Origin: Algoriphagus marincola DSM 16067
GTDB lineage: Bacteria; Bacteroidota; Bacteroidia; Cytophagales; Cyclobacteriaceae
Assembly: GCF_000429405.1 (NCBI RefSeq)
Contig: NZ_AUBU01000002.1
Coordinates: 62,001-126,000 of the forward strand
Length of the DNA: 64,000 nucleotides
Direction of reading: 5' to 3'
The notes below the pieces were generated by a model, which saw nothing but the letters and a program-made list of their open reading frames with translations, was not told where the DNA came from and did no database searches. Of this stretch, positions 12,450 to 21,471 are shown piece after piece. Made by a program: the position numbers and the translations under genes. Each line of letters begins with the position of its first letter. Position 1 is the stretch's first letter.

Positions 12450-12550
12450 TTGTCTAAAGATTTCCAGAAGAAATCCGGCTGCAAACCAAATGAAATTAGT
12501 CTCTGCTACGGAAAATTCTAGCTAATTGTTTGAAAATATAGGAGTTGGGG

Positions 12551-12581
12551 TTTGCTACAGAATTTTATTTCAGTAACTTTG
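12551..12581 (+). promoter_or_regulatory. Bacteroidota-type promoter for the S10 operon
   Basis: TTTG (12551-12554), a 19-nt spacer and TAACTTTG (12574-12581) match the TTTG/TAnnTTTG consensus exactly. The start of transcription is expected near 12587, giving a leader of about 55 nt ahead of rplC at 12643. Confidence 0.85.
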
Positions 12582-12642
12582 CAGTCCTTAAAAAGGGCCC
12601 AAGCGCATAAATGCTTGTGGATTATCAAATTATCTCCAAAAG

Positions 12643-13275
12643 ATGTCTGGTATAATAGGAAAAAAAGTAGGAATGACTAGCATTTTCAGTGCCGATGGAC
12701 GTAACGTCGCATGCACGCTAATAGAGGCTGGTCCTTGCGTAGTGACGCAAGTAAAAAACGTTGAAACAGACGGGTACAACGCAGTGCAAATGGCGTATGG
12801 GGAGCGAAAGGAGAAGAATACTCCTAAGCCACTGATCGGTCACTTTAAAAAGGCCGGCACCACGCCAAAGCAGAAAGTTGTTGAGTTTCGGGATTTCCGG
12901 GTCGAGTTTGAAGGCCAGGTTGATCTTGGAGCTACGGTGAAGGCCGGAGAGGTGTTTATTGAAGGAGACTTCGTAGATGCTATCGGTACTTCTAAAGGTA
13001 AAGGCTTCCAGGGTGTAGTGAAGCGTCATGGTTTTGCCGGTGTGGGTGGTCAAACTCACGGTCAGCACAACAGACAGCGTCACCCAGGATCCATTGGTGC
13101 TTGTTCTTGGCCATCCCGAGTATTTAAGGGAATGCGAATGGCCGGTAGAACCGGTGGAAATCGTGTGAAAGTATTGAACCTCAGAGTATTGAAAATTTAC
13201 CCTGAGCAAAACCTCCTGTTGGTTTCAGGTTCAATACCAGGTCACAAAAACTCTTTCGTAATTCTAGAGAAGTAA
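12643..13275 (+). CDS. rplC: 50S ribosomal protein L3
   Basis: A 210-aa L3, which nucleates 23S rRNA folding near the peptidyl transferase centre. It starts [15 protein letters not shown] and carries the conserved loop with [20 protein letters not shown], including the region of the glutamine that PrmB methylates in E. coli, then [19 protein letters not shown]. First gene of the S10 operon here, since rpsJ is transcribed with fusA. rplD starts 3 nt after its stop. Confidence 0.98.
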   Translation: MSGIIGKKVGMTSIFSADGRNVACTLIEAGPCVVTQVKNVETDGYNAVQMAYGERKEKNTPKPLIGHFKKAGTTPKQKVVEFRDFRVEFEGQVDLGATVKAGEVFIEGDFVDAIGTSKGKGFQGVVKRHGFAGVGGQTHGQHNRQRHPGSIGACSWPSRVFKGMRMAGRTGGNRVKVLNLRVLKIYPEQNLLLVSGSIPGHKNSFVILEK

Positions 13276-13278
13276 GCC

Positions 13279-13908
13279 ATGGAATTAGCAGTATTAAATC
13301 AACAAGGCCAAGATACCGGTAGAAAGGTACAATTGTCAGACGAAATCTTCGGGATTGAGCCGAATGACAACGCCATCTATCTGGATGTGAAGCAGTACCT
13401 GGCTAATCAGAGACAGGGAACACATAAATCAAAAGAGCGAAACGAAATCGCAGGATCTACCAAGAAGATCAAGAAGCAAAAAGGTACCGGTACAGCTCGT
13501 GCGGGATCTTTGAAGTCTCCGATCTTCAGAGGTGGAGGTAGAGTTTTTGGTCCTAAGCCCAGAAACTACTCGTTCAAATTGAACAAAAAAGTAAAACAAC
13601 TTGCCAGAAAGTCTGCCCTTGCATACAAGGTGAAAGAAAATAGTCTTTCTGTTTTGGAAAACTTCAGCTTTGAAGCACCCAAGACTAAATCCTACCTGGC
13701 ATTGCTTAATGGATTGGCGCTATCCGATAAGAAGACGCTGTTGGTTCTCCCAGAAGACAACAAAAACGTTTACCTGTCCAGCCGTAATATCCCAAAGGCA
13801 AAAGTTGTCAATGTAAATGATGTAAATACTTACGCTGTCCTTAATGCAGACCACTTGGTGCTTTGCGAAGGTTCTGTAAGTAAGTTGGAAACCATTTTAT
13901 CAAAATAA
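13279..13908 (+). CDS. rplD: 50S ribosomal protein L4
   Basis: A 209-aa L4, whose extended loop lines the peptide exit tunnel. The loop is visible as [18 protein letters not shown] followed by [15 protein letters not shown]. The C-terminal globular domain is complete. In E. coli L4 is the autoregulator of the S10 operon, acting on the leader; the leader here is different and no L4 target structure was identified. Confidence 0.98.
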   Translation: MELAVLNQQGQDTGRKVQLSDEIFGIEPNDNAIYLDVKQYLANQRQGTHKSKERNEIAGSTKKIKKQKGTGTARAGSLKSPIFRGGGRVFGPKPRNYSFKLNKKVKQLARKSALAYKVKENSLSVLENFSFEAPKTKSYLALLNGLALSDKKTLLVLPEDNKNVYLSSRNIPKAKVVNVNDVNTYAVLNADHLVLCEGSVSKLETILSK

Positions 13909-13912
13909 GACA

Positions 13913-14200
13913 ATGGACATTCTAAAGCAGCCTTTGATCACAGAGAAAGTTTCCGCTATGAACGAGCGTGGTGTCTATGGATTCGTCGTAGACCGTTCCG
14001 CCAAAAAGCCGGAAATTAAAAACGCTATAGAAAAGACTTATGGTGTCAAAGTGGTATCAATTCGTACCATGCGTTACGCTGCGAAGCGTAAGAATCGCTA
14101 CACCAAAGCAGGTATCGTTTCAGGATTTACCAATGCTTTCAAGAAAGCCTTCGTACAGGTAGCTGACGGAGAGGTAATCGACTTTTACGGAGAAATTTAA
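13913..14200 (+). CDS. rplW: 50S ribosomal protein L23
   Basis: A 95-aa L23 located at the tunnel exit, where it docks trigger factor and SRP. It begins MDILKQPLITEKVSAMNE and contains KKPEIKNAIEKTYGVKVVSI and the basic loop AAKRKNRYTKAG. Length is normal. It follows rplD by 4 nt and precedes rplB by 13 nt. Confidence 0.97.
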   Translation: MDILKQPLITEKVSAMNERGVYGFVVDRSAKKPEIKNAIEKTYGVKVVSIRTMRYAAKRKNRYTKAGIVSGFTNAFKKAFVQVADGEVIDFYGEI

Positions 14201-14213
14201 TTGAATCAAGATC

Positions 14214-15038
14214 ATGGCAATTAAAAAATTGAAGCCTGTAACAGCAGGAACGAGATTCAGGGTAGCTCCGGCATTTGACGAGATCACCAAGTCAACGCCA
14301 GAGAAATCCCTTCTTGCTCCACTGAAGAAATCAGGCGGTAGAAATAATCAAGGGAGAATGACTGCCCGCTATATCGGTGGTGGTCACAAGCGAAGACTGA
14401 GAATTGTAGACTTCAAGCGAAATAAGTTTGGAGTACCTGCTACAGTCAAAGCGATCGAATATGATCCAAATAGAACTGCCCGTTTGGCACTTCTTTACTA
14501 TGCCGATGGTGCGAAAGCCTATATCATTGCTCCGGAAGGATTGCAAGTAGGACAGACTGTCATCGCTGGCGAAAGCGTAGCTCCTGAAGTGGGTAATGCT
14601 ATGCCAATGGCTAATATCCCAATGGGTACAATTGTACACTGTGTGGAATTGAAGCCAGGTAAAGGTGCAGCAATGGTAAGAAGTGCTGGTGGATATGCTC
14701 AGATCGTTGCTCGTGAGGGCAAATATGTGACTTTGAAACTCCCTTCTGGTGAAATGAGAATGGTATTAGGTACTTGCATGGCCACTATTGGTACAGTATC
14801 TAATGGAGACCACATGAACGTGGTGCTTGGTAAGGCTGGTCGTAAGAGATGGCTCGGAAGAAGACCTCGAGTAAGAGGTGTAGCAATGAACCCTGTCGAT
14901 CACCCAATGGGTGGTGGTGAAGGACGTTCATCCGGAGGTCACCCAAGATCACGTAACGGACTTCTTGCCAAGGGTAAGAAAACTCGTTCGCCTAAGAAGT
15001 ATTCAAACAAGTTCATCATTAGTAAAAGATCTAAATAA
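14214..15038 (+). CDS. rplB: 50S ribosomal protein L2
   Basis: A 274-aa L2, needed for subunit association and peptidyl transferase assembly. Recognised from [20 protein letters not shown] and the highly conserved C-terminal [20 protein letters not shown] with its invariant histidine. The basic C-terminal tail [14 protein letters not shown] is complete. The junction to rpsS is TAA-TC-ATG. Confidence 0.98.
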   Translation: MAIKKLKPVTAGTRFRVAPAFDEITKSTPEKSLLAPLKKSGGRNNQGRMTARYIGGGHKRRLRIVDFKRNKFGVPATVKAIEYDPNRTARLALLYYADGAKAYIIAPEGLQVGQTVIAGESVAPEVGNAMPMANIPMGTIVHCVELKPGKGAAMVRSAGGYAQIVAREGKYVTLKLPSGEMRMVLGTCMATIGTVSNGDHMNVVLGKAGRKRWLGRRPRVRGVAMNPVDHPMGGGEGRSSGGHPRSRNGLLAKGKKTRSPKKYSNKFIISKRSK

Positions 15039-15040
15039 TC

Positions 15041-15319
15041 ATGGCACGTTCATTAAAAAAAGGTCCTTATATCGAGCATCACCTTCTAAAGAAAGTGGAC
15101 GCGATGAACGAGTCCGGCAAAAAATCTGTCATCAAGACTTGGTCTCGACGCTCCATGATTTCTCCGGATTTCGTAGGTCATACCTTCGCTGTGCATAATG
15201 GAAATAAATTCATTCCTGTATTTGTCACAGACAATATGGTAGGACACAAGCTGGGTGAATTTGCTCCGACGAGAAATTTCAGAGGCCACATTGCCAAAAA
15301 AGATAAAGGAAAGAGATAA
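15041..15319 (+). CDS. rpsS: 30S ribosomal protein S19
   Basis: A 92-aa S19 of the 30S head. It starts [19 protein letters not shown] and has the conserved [20 protein letters not shown] and [16 protein letters not shown] segments. Normal length. The spacers on both sides are exactly two nucleotides (TC). Confidence 0.98.
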   Translation: MARSLKKGPYIEHHLLKKVDAMNESGKKSVIKTWSRRSMISPDFVGHTFAVHNGNKFIPVFVTDNMVGHKLGEFAPTRNFRGHIAKKDKGKR

Positions 15320-15321
15320 TC

Positions 15322-15714
15322 ATGGAAGCAGTAGCAAGATTAAAAAACGTTCCTACCTCTCCGCGCAAAATGCGACTTGTCGCTGACTTGGTCAGAGGTA
15401 AAAGAGTAGGGTTGGCCCTCAGCATTTTGAAGTTCACTCCAAATCACGGGGCAATCCGTCTGGAGAAACTTCTTCTTTCCGCAGTGGCCAATTGGCAGGC
15501 TAAGAATCCTGATGCCAAATTGGAAGAAGCAGACCTATACATCAAAACCATCATGGTAGATGAAGGAAGAGCGCTCAAGAGATTGAGACCTGCTCCCCAA
15601 GGCCGTGGACATAGAATCCGCAAAAGATCAAATCATGTGACTCTTGTAGTTGATGCATTCAACGATATGGACGTTACCGCTGATATAGTTGAAACAAACG
15701 AACAGGCAAATTAA
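15322..15714 (+). CDS. rplV: 50S ribosomal protein L22
   Basis: A 130-aa L22, whose beta-hairpin reaches into the exit tunnel and contributes to macrolide sensitivity. It begins [20 protein letters not shown], and the hairpin [20 protein letters not shown] is intact with no insertion or deletion of the kind linked to resistance. Co-transcribed, 9 nt before rpsC. Confidence 0.98.
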   Translation: MEAVARLKNVPTSPRKMRLVADLVRGKRVGLALSILKFTPNHGAIRLEKLLLSAVANWQAKNPDAKLEEADLYIKTIMVDEGRALKRLRPAPQGRGHRIRKRSNHVTLVVDAFNDMDVTADIVETNEQAN

Positions 15715-15723
15715 GAACAAACT

Positions 15724-16449
15724 ATGGGACAAAAGATCAACCCAATAGGATTGCGACTTGGTATTGTCAAGGGCTGGGACTCCAACTGGTACGGAGGAAA
15801 GGACTTTGCTGACAAACTATACGAAGATCAAAAAATCCGAAAGTACGTCCTTGCCAGAATTCCTAAGGGTGGAATTTCAAAAGTGATCATTGAGCGTACG
15901 CTTAAGAGAATCACCTTGACAATTCACACAGCCCGTCCAGGAGTAGTGATTGGTAAAGGTGGTGCCGAAGTAGATAAGCTGAAAGAGGAATTGAAAAAGC
16001 TTACTAACAAGGACATTCAGATCAATATCTTTGAAATCAAAAGACCTGAACTGGATGCCAAACTAGTAGGTGAGTCTATCGCTCAGCAGCTACAGGCACG
16101 TATCTCTTTCCGTCGCGCTATGAAGCAAGCTATAGCTGCCTCTATGCGAGTAGGAGCCGAGGGGATCAAAGTGAAGCTTTCCGGTCGTCTAGGTGGAGCA
16201 GAAATGGCTCGATCTGAGATGTACAAAGAAGGAAGAATTCCACTTCATACTTTAAGAGCAGACATTGATTACGCGATCTCCGAAGCACAGACTGTGTATG
16301 GAATCATCGGTATCAAAGTTTGGATCTTCAAAGGGGAAGTTTATGGAAAGCGTGACCTTTCTCCAAACGTAGGTGCCGGTCAGGATCCTAAGGGCCGTGG
16401 ACCAGGTAAAGGAGATAGAGCCCCAAGACGTAGAAAAAGAAATAGCTAA
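15724..16449 (+). CDS. rpsC: 30S ribosomal protein S3
   Basis: A 241-aa S3, part of the mRNA entry tunnel helicase. It starts [20 protein letters not shown], and the KH-type motif [19 protein letters not shown] is present, followed by the C-terminal domain GVKVW-like [17 protein letters not shown] and a short basic tail. Normal length. Confidence 0.98.
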   Translation: MGQKINPIGLRLGIVKGWDSNWYGGKDFADKLYEDQKIRKYVLARIPKGGISKVIIERTLKRITLTIHTARPGVVIGKGGAEVDKLKEELKKLTNKDIQINIFEIKRPELDAKLVGESIAQQLQARISFRRAMKQAIAASMRVGAEGIKVKLSGRLGGAEMARSEMYKEGRIPLHTLRADIDYAISEAQTVYGIIGIKVWIFKGEVYGKRDLSPNVGAGQDPKGRGPGKGDRAPRRRKRNS

Positions 16450-16472
16450 TTTTCACCGATAAGTGAGAAATC

Positions 16473-16892
16473 ATGTTACAGCCGAAAAGAACTAAATATA
16501 GAAAAATGCAAAAGGGCCGTGTCAAAGGCATTGCACAAAGAGGGCATACGCTCGCTTTTGGCAACTTTGGCATCAAGTCTCTAGAAGCAGGATGGATTAC
16601 ATCCCGTCAGATTGAGGCAGCCCGAATCGCAATGACCCGTGCTATGAAGCGTGAAGGTCAGGTATGGATCCGGATTTTCCCGGACAAGCCTGTGACCAAG
16701 AAACCTGCTGAAGTACGTATGGGTAAAGGTAAAGGTGCTCCTGAGTATTGGGTAGCCGTGATCAAGCCTGGAACTATTTTGTTTGAAGCTACCGGAGTCT
16801 CAATTGAGACTGCCAAAGAGGCACTCCGATTAGCTCAGCAGAAATTGCCAGTTAGCACAAAGTTTATTGTCCGTAGAGATTACGCAGAATAA
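16473..16892 (+). CDS. rplP: 50S ribosomal protein L16
   Basis: A 139-aa L16, which contacts A-site tRNA. It starts [19 protein letters not shown]; conserved [20 protein letters not shown] is present and includes the loop around the arginine (R81 in E. coli) that is hydroxylated in some species. It precedes rpmC by 8 nt. Confidence 0.98.
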   Translation: MLQPKRTKYRKMQKGRVKGIAQRGHTLAFGNFGIKSLEAGWITSRQIEAARIAMTRAMKREGQVWIRIFPDKPVTKKPAEVRMGKGKGAPEYWVAVIKPGTILFEATGVSIETAKEALRLAQQKLPVSTKFIVRRDYAE

Positions 16893-16900
16893 TCAGAACA

Positions 16901-17083
16901 ATGAAATACGCAGAAATATCTTCACTTTCCGCAAGTGAAATTGCTGAGCGAATCAGCACTGAGAAAGCGAACCTGAGCAAGTTGAAATTTGCTCACTCAA
17001 TTTCTCCAATTGAAAATCCTAACCGAATTGGTGAAACTAAGCGTCTTATCGCAAGATTGAAGACTGCATTAGCATCCAAATAA
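16901..17083 (+). CDS. rpmC: 50S ribosomal protein L29
   Basis: A 60-aa two-helix L29 at the tunnel exit next to L23. It has the family pattern LSASEIAERISTEKANLSKL followed by ENPNRIGETKRLIARLKTAL. Position between rplP and rpsQ is the conserved one. Confidence 0.95.
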   Translation: MKYAEISSLSASEIAERISTEKANLSKLKFAHSISPIENPNRIGETKRLIARLKTALASK

Positions 17084-17101
17084 TAGCTAACAGAAAAGAA
17101 A

Positions 17102-17365
17102 ATGGCTACGATCGAAAGAAACCTTCGAAAAGAAAGAGTAGGTAAGGTCATCAGCAACAAAATGGATAAGTCCATTACTGTAGCAGTAGAGCGTCGTGTG
17201 AAGCACGGCATCTACGGCAAGTTCGTTGCAAAGACTACCAAATTCATGGCTCATGACGAGAAAAACGAGTGTAACACAGGTGACATCGTTAAGATCAGTG
17301 AAACTCGTCCGCTGAGTAAGAACAAGCGTTGGAGATTAGTTGAAATTATTGAAAGGGCTAAATAA
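17102..17365 (+). CDS. rpsQ: 30S ribosomal protein S17
   Basis: An 87-aa OB-fold S17, a primary 16S rRNA binder. Recognised from [20 protein letters not shown], the [20 protein letters not shown] strand-loop region and [20 protein letters not shown]. Its junction to rplN is TAA-TC-ATG. Confidence 0.97.
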   Translation: MATIERNLRKERVGKVISNKMDKSITVAVERRVKHGIYGKFVAKTTKFMAHDEKNECNTGDIVKISETRPLSKNKRWRLVEIIERAK

Positions 17366-17367
17366 TC

Positions 17368-17736
17368 ATGATACAGCAAGAATCAAGACTAAGCGTGGCG
17401 GATAATTCCGGTGCCAAAGAGGTATTGGTGATCCGTGTTTTGGGAGGTACGCGAAAGCGTTATGCTTCCATCGGCGACAAGGTGGTTGTGACTGTTAAAT
17501 CAGCCCTATCTTCCAGCAATATGAAAAAAGGTACCGTTTCTAAAGCGGTTATCGTCCGTACTCGTAAAGAAATACGACGTAAAGATGGATCTTACATTCG
17601 TTTTGAAGACAATGCTGCGGTATTGTTGAACAACAACGATGAGCCAAGAGGTACCCGTATCTTTGGCCCAGTTGCTCGTGAGCTCCGTGAAAAGCAATAT
17701 ATGAAAATCGTTTCCTTGGCCCCTGAAGTACTATAA
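17368..17736 (+). CDS. rplN: 50S ribosomal protein L14
   Basis: A 122-aa L14, which lies at the subunit interface and binds the silencing factor RsfS. It begins [19 protein letters not shown] and contains [20 protein letters not shown] and [20 protein letters not shown]. Complete and of normal length. Confidence 0.98.
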   Translation: MIQQESRLSVADNSGAKEVLVIRVLGGTRKRYASIGDKVVVTVKSALSSSNMKKGTVSKAVIVRTRKEIRRKDGSYIRFEDNAAVLLNNNDEPRGTRIFGPVARELREKQYMKIVSLAPEVL

Positions 17737-17738
17737 TC

Positions 17739-18083
17739 ATGGCAAGTAAAATCAACAAGCAGACAAAACTGCACGTGAAAACCGGAGACACCGTAAAAGT
17801 GATCGCTGGTGATGATAAAGGGAAAACAGGCAAAATCCTGGCTATTGATACCCAAAAGCAAAGAGCATTTGTAGAAGGAATCAATATGGTGACCAAGCAT
17901 GTCAAGCCTACTGCCGCTAAACCACAGGGTGGAATCGAAAAGAAGGAAGCTTCTGTACACATCAGTAACTTGATGCTTGTAGACCCTAAAAGCGGTGAAG
18001 CTACCCGAATAGGTCGGAAAATGGGCGACAACGGTAAATTAGTAAGATACGCAAAGAAAACTGGGGAGGTGATCAATGGCTAA
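17739..18083 (+). CDS. rplX: 50S ribosomal protein L24
   Basis: A 114-aa L24, an assembly initiator of the large subunit. The KOW motif is visible as [20 protein letters not shown], followed by [13 protein letters not shown] and [19 protein letters not shown]. Its last 8 nt overlap the start of rplE (ATGGCTAA), suggesting translational coupling. Confidence 0.97.
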   Translation: MASKINKQTKLHVKTGDTVKVIAGDDKGKTGKILAIDTQKQRAFVEGINMVTKHVKPTAAKPQGGIEKKEASVHISNLMLVDPKSGEATRIGRKMGDNGKLVRYAKKTGEVING

Positions 18084-18636
18084 TCCTAGAATGAAAGATA
18101 AGTACCTGAGCGAAATCGTTCCAGGTCTAAAAGAGAAGTTTCAGTACAAGTCTGTGATGCAAGTTCCTAAGCTGAGCAAAATTGTTATCAGTAAAGGTAT
18201 CGGAGCTGCAGTAGCTGACAAGAAGTTGGTTGACCAGGGTGTAGAAGAGCTTTCATTGATCAGCGGTCAGCGTGCCGTTGCTACGATTGCTAAGAAATCC
18301 GTATCCAACTTTAAGCTTCGTGAAGGAATGCCTATCGGAGCGAAAGTGACTTTGCGTGGCGACAGAATGTATGAATTCCTTGATCGTTTGATGACAGTGG
18401 CTTTGCCACGTGTACGTGACTTCAAAGGAATTTCTGACAAAGGTTTCGATGGAAGAGGAAATTATACTTTGGGAGTAACTGAGCAAATCATTTTCCCTGA
18501 AATCTCTATCGAAAAAGTAAATCGAATCTCAGGCATGGACATCACATTCGTGACTTCTGCACCGTCAGATGAAGAGAGCTTTGCACTTTTGAAAGCTTTC
18601 GGGATGCCTTTCGTAAACAAAAATAATCCAGAATAA
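18076..18636 (+). CDS. rplE: 50S ribosomal protein L5
   Basis: A 186-aa L5, which binds 5S rRNA and contacts P-site tRNA. Conserved segments include [39 protein letters not shown] and the C-terminal [20 protein letters not shown]. The ATG at 18076 lies inside the end of rplX. One base separates its stop from rpsN. Confidence 0.98.
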   Translation: MANPRMKDKYLSEIVPGLKEKFQYKSVMQVPKLSKIVISKGIGAAVADKKLVDQGVEELSLISGQRAVATIAKKSVSNFKLREGMPIGAKVTLRGDRMYEFLDRLMTVALPRVRDFKGISDKGFDGRGNYTLGVTEQIIFPEISIEKVNRISGMDITFVTSAPSDEESFALLKAFGMPFVNKNNPE

Positions 18637-18637
18637 T

Positions 18638-18907
18638 ATGGCTAGAGAGTCCATCAAAGCTCGTGAGAGAAAAAGAGAGCGCTTGGTAGCCAAGTATGCC
18701 CAAAAAAGAGCTGAGCTGAAAGCAGCTGGTGATTATGAGGCGCTTGACAAGCTTCCGAAGAACGCTTCTCCGGTAAGACTTCACAACCGATGCAAACTTA
18801 CCGGTCGTCCGAAAGGATACATGAGAAAGTTTGGTATCAACCGTGTGACATTTAGGGAAATGGCATCTGCCGGTAAGATCCCTGGTATCACGAAGTCCAG
18901 CTGGTAA
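18638..18907 (+). CDS. rpsN: 30S ribosomal protein S14 (zinc-independent type)
   Basis: An 89-aa S14 of the long form without zinc ligands. The C-terminal core [20 protein letters not shown] has only a single cysteine, unlike the short CXXC...CXXC zinc form. The N-terminus [16 protein letters not shown] is normal. It is followed by an 82-nt gap holding a probable promoter for rpsH. Confidence 0.97.
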   Translation: MARESIKARERKRERLVAKYAQKRAELKAAGDYEALDKLPKNASPVRLHNRCKLTGRPKGYMRKFGINRVTFREMASAGKIPGITKSSW

Positions 18908-18944
18908 AATCACGACAGTAGTTTTTATTTAAAAAATCAATTCG

Positions 18945-18952
18945 TAACTTTG
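18945..18952 (+). promoter_or_regulatory. Probable internal promoter (-7 element) before rpsH
   Basis: TAACTTTG exactly matches TAnnTTTG and sits in the largest gap of the ribosomal block (18908-18989). The -33 position has TTTT (18922-18925) in place of TTTG at the 19-nt spacing, so it is weaker than the rplC copy. It would divide the block into rplC-rpsN and rpsH onward transcripts. Confidence 0.6.
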
Positions 18953-18989
18953 CACGCCCAAAAATAGGGTGGAGCTAGACTAAAATACC

Positions 18990-19385
18990 ATGACTGATCC
19001 AATAGCTGATTACTTGACTCGATTGAGAAATGCCATCAAGGCTTCTCATCGTATCGTGGAGATCCCTGCTTCTAACATTAAGAAGGAGATCACCAAAGTA
19101 TTGCATGACAAAGGATATATCCAAAACTATAAGTTTGAAGATAACGGACCTCAAGGCACGATTAAGATCGCTTTGAAGTACAATCCTACTACTAAGCAAA
19201 ATGCAATCGTAAACCTGACTCGCGTAAGTAAGCCAGGTCTTAGAAAATATGCAAAACACGATGAGCTACCCCGCGTGATCAACGGTTTGGGTGTGGCCAT
19301 CATCTCTACCTCTAAAGGGGTAATGACTGATAAAGAAGCTCGCTCCGAAGGGATCGGAGGAGAAGTACTTGCCTACGTATATTAA
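18990..19385 (+). CDS. rpsH: 30S ribosomal protein S8
   Basis: A 131-aa S8, a central-domain 16S rRNA binder and the E. coli spc operon autoregulator. It starts [20 protein letters not shown]; the C-terminal half carries [18 protein letters not shown] and [20 protein letters not shown]. First gene after the internal promoter. Confidence 0.98.
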   Translation: MTDPIADYLTRLRNAIKASHRIVEIPASNIKKEITKVLHDKGYIQNYKFEDNGPQGTIKIALKYNPTTKQNAIVNLTRVSKPGLRKYAKHDELPRVINGLGVAIISTSKGVMTDKEARSEGIGGEVLAYVY

Positions 19386-19394
19386 TTTACTATC

Positions 19395-19952
19395 ATGTCA
19401 CGAATAGGTAAAAAACCAATAAATCTACCCAGCGGTGTTACTGTAGACGTGTCTGCTCATGGAGTAGTCACTGTTAAAGGTCCAAAGGGTACACTAGTGC
19501 AGGAAGTCAATCCTGACATCAAAGTGACAGTAGAGGGAAATGATATTGTCGTTTCTCGTCCTACTGAATCCAAGAGACATAAGTCGCTTCACGGTCTTTA
19601 CAGATCATTGATCAATAACATGGTCATCGGCGTGTCCGAAGGATATAAGAAAGAACTTGAGCTTGTGGGTGTAGGTTACAAAGCCACTAACCAAGGACAA
19701 GTTCTTGAGTTGAACTTAGGGTATTCACACAATATCTTTTTCGCTTTGCCGGAGACTATTAATGTGAAGACTGAGACTGCTAAAGGTAAAAATCCGATCA
19801 TCACCCTCGAGGCAATCGATAAGGAATTGATCGGACAAGTAGCTGCTAAAATTAGGTCTCTTAGAAAAATCGAGCCTTACAAAGGTAAAGGTGTTCGATT
19901 TGTTGGTGAACAAATTAGACGTAAGGCTGGTAAAACTGCCGCTAAAAAATAA
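19395..19952 (+). CDS. rplF: 50S ribosomal protein L6
   Basis: A 185-aa L6 near the factor-binding site. It starts MSRIGKKPINLPSGVTV, with two repeated domains; the second has IRSLRKIEPYKGKGVRFVGE. The C-terminus QIRRKAGKTAAKK is complete. Confidence 0.98.
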   Translation: MSRIGKKPINLPSGVTVDVSAHGVVTVKGPKGTLVQEVNPDIKVTVEGNDIVVSRPTESKRHKSLHGLYRSLINNMVIGVSEGYKKELELVGVGYKATNQGQVLELNLGYSHNIFFALPETINVKTETAKGKNPIITLEAIDKELIGQVAAKIRSLRKIEPYKGKGVRFVGEQIRRKAGKTAAKK

Positions 19953-19958
19953 TAGGTT

Positions 19959-20309
19959 ATGGCATTTAATAAGAATTCCAGAAGACTTAGAATCAAGCAG
20001 GGTATCCGTAGAAAAATTTTCGGTACCGATTCCAGACCTCGTTTATCTGTGTTCAAAAGTAACACGGGTATCTATGCACAATTGGTCGATGACCTTAAAG
20101 GACATACGCTTGCGCATGCATCTTCCAAAGAATTGGGAGTTGAGCGTAATATCAATGTAGAGATTTCTAAGGAAGTAGGTAAGAAACTTGCTGAGAAAGC
20201 TACTGCAAACGGTGTAAGTTCTGTGGTTTTTGACAGAAACGGTTATTTGTTTCACGGTAATATCAAAGCCTTGGCCGATGGAGCCAGAGAAGGTGGCCTT
20301 AAATTTTAA
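19959..20309 (+). CDS. rplR: 50S ribosomal protein L18
   Basis: A 116-aa L18, which with L5 and L25 binds 5S rRNA. Recognised from [20 protein letters not shown] with [18 protein letters not shown] and the C-terminal [20 protein letters not shown]. Complete; followed 6 nt later by rpsE. Confidence 0.97.
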   Translation: MAFNKNSRRLRIKQGIRRKIFGTDSRPRLSVFKSNTGIYAQLVDDLKGHTLAHASSKELGVERNINVEISKEVGKKLAEKATANGVSSVVFDRNGYLFHGNIKALADGAREGGLKF

Positions 20310-20315
20310 TCAGCG

Positions 20316-20834
20316 ATGTCTCAACTAAGAAAAAAGCCTATCAGGGCTACAGATACAGAACTTAAGGAAAAAGTCGTTGCTATCAACCGAGTAGCGAAAG
20401 TAGTGAAAGGTGGACGCCGATTCTCTTTCTCTTCTATTGTGGTAGTAGGTGACGGTAACGGTGTAGTAGGTTACGGATTGGGTAAGGCCAATGAGGTAAC
20501 TGATGCAATTACAAAAGGAATCGAAGATGCTAAAAAGAACCTCGTGAAAGTTCCAGTACTTAAGGGTACAATTCCTCACGAGCAAATTGGCAAATTCGGT
20601 GGTGGTTTGGTTCTTATCAAGCCAGCAGCAGCAGGTACAGGTGTAATTGCCGGTGGTGCGATGCGTGCAGTATTGGAATCAGCTGGCGTCACTGACGTTT
20701 TGGCTAAATCTAAAGGATCTTCCAATCCTCACAACGTAGTGAAGGCTACTATCGATGCTTTGATGAATTTGCGTGATGCTATTGCAGTATCTCAGCAGCG
20801 AGGAGTGAAAATGTCTAAAGTTTTTAACGGATAA
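20316..20834 (+). CDS. rpsE: 30S ribosomal protein S5
   Basis: A 172-aa S5, part of the mRNA entry site and fidelity centre. The dsRNA-binding-like N-domain has [20 protein letters not shown], and the C-domain has [20 protein letters not shown] and the [18 protein letters not shown] segment. The spectinomycin-related loop (VKGGRRF) looks wild type. Confidence 0.98.
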   Translation: MSQLRKKPIRATDTELKEKVVAINRVAKVVKGGRRFSFSSIVVVGDGNGVVGYGLGKANEVTDAITKGIEDAKKNLVKVPVLKGTIPHEQIGKFGGGLVLIKPAAAGTGVIAGGAMRAVLESAGVTDVLAKSKGSSNPHNVVKATIDALMNLRDAIAVSQQRGVKMSKVFNG

Positions 20835-20838
20835 TCTC

Positions 20839-21018
20839 ATGGCCAAGATAAAAATCACGCAAGTTAGATCTACCATCAAAAGACCAAAGGATCAAAAAGC
20901 TACGATTACTGCTTTGGGCCTTGGACGAATTAGTAAATCTGTAGAGGTAGAAAATACACCTCAGATTGCAGGGATGGTTAAGAAAGTCAATCACCTAGTA
21001 AAAGTAGAGGAGGTTTAA
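20839..21018 (+). CDS. rpmD: 50S ribosomal protein L30
   Basis: A 59-aa L30 read directly from the sequence: ATG at 20839 ([20 protein letters not shown]) to TAA at 21016-21018. The family pattern is the strand-helix TQVRSTI...[15 protein letters not shown] followed by a [15 protein letters not shown] end. It fills the conserved slot between rpsE and rplO and is joined to rplO by TAA-TC-ATG. Confidence 0.95.
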   Translation: MAKIKITQVRSTIKRPKDQKATITALGLGRISKSVEVENTPQIAGMVKKVNHLVKVEEV

Positions 21019-21020
21019 TC

Positions 21021-21467
21021 ATGAAATTACATACATTAAAACCAGCAGAAGGATCTACTAAAAACCGAAAGAGAATCGGTAGAGGTCCTGGTTCTGGACG
21101 AGGCGGTACCTCCACAAGAGGTCACAAAGGTGCTAAATCTAGATCTGGATATAAGAAGAAGCTTGGATTTGAAGGTGGTCAGATGCCACTTCAAAGAAGA
21201 GTTCCTAAATTTGGATTCAAAAGTTTGAATAGGGTAGAGTACAAGCCAATTAATTTGGATACCTTGCAGGCCCTTGCAGAAACTCACAATCTAGAAACCC
21301 TTGACTTTGCTACTTTGGTTGCACATGGCGTTGCTTCTAAAAATGACAGAGTAAAAGTTCTAGGTGGTGGTGAATTGAATTCAAAAGTTGCTGTTTCTGC
21401 ACACGCTTTCTCGGCATCTGCCGTTGAAGCTATTGAAAAAGCAGGCGGTTCCGTCAATAAGATTTGA
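21021..21467 (+). CDS. rplO: 50S ribosomal protein L15
   Basis: A 148-aa L15, a late assembly protein of the large subunit. The glycine- and arginine-rich N-terminus [20 protein letters not shown] and the [20 protein letters not shown] segment are typical. The C-terminal globular domain is complete. secY starts 4 nt after its stop. Confidence 0.98.
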   Translation: MKLHTLKPAEGSTKNRKRIGRGPGSGRGGTSTRGHKGAKSRSGYKKKLGFEGGQMPLQRRVPKFGFKSLNRVEYKPINLDTLQALAETHNLETLDFATLVAHGVASKNDRVKVLGGGELNSKVAVSAHAFSASAVEAIEKAGGSVNKI

Positions 21468-21471
21468 TTAA

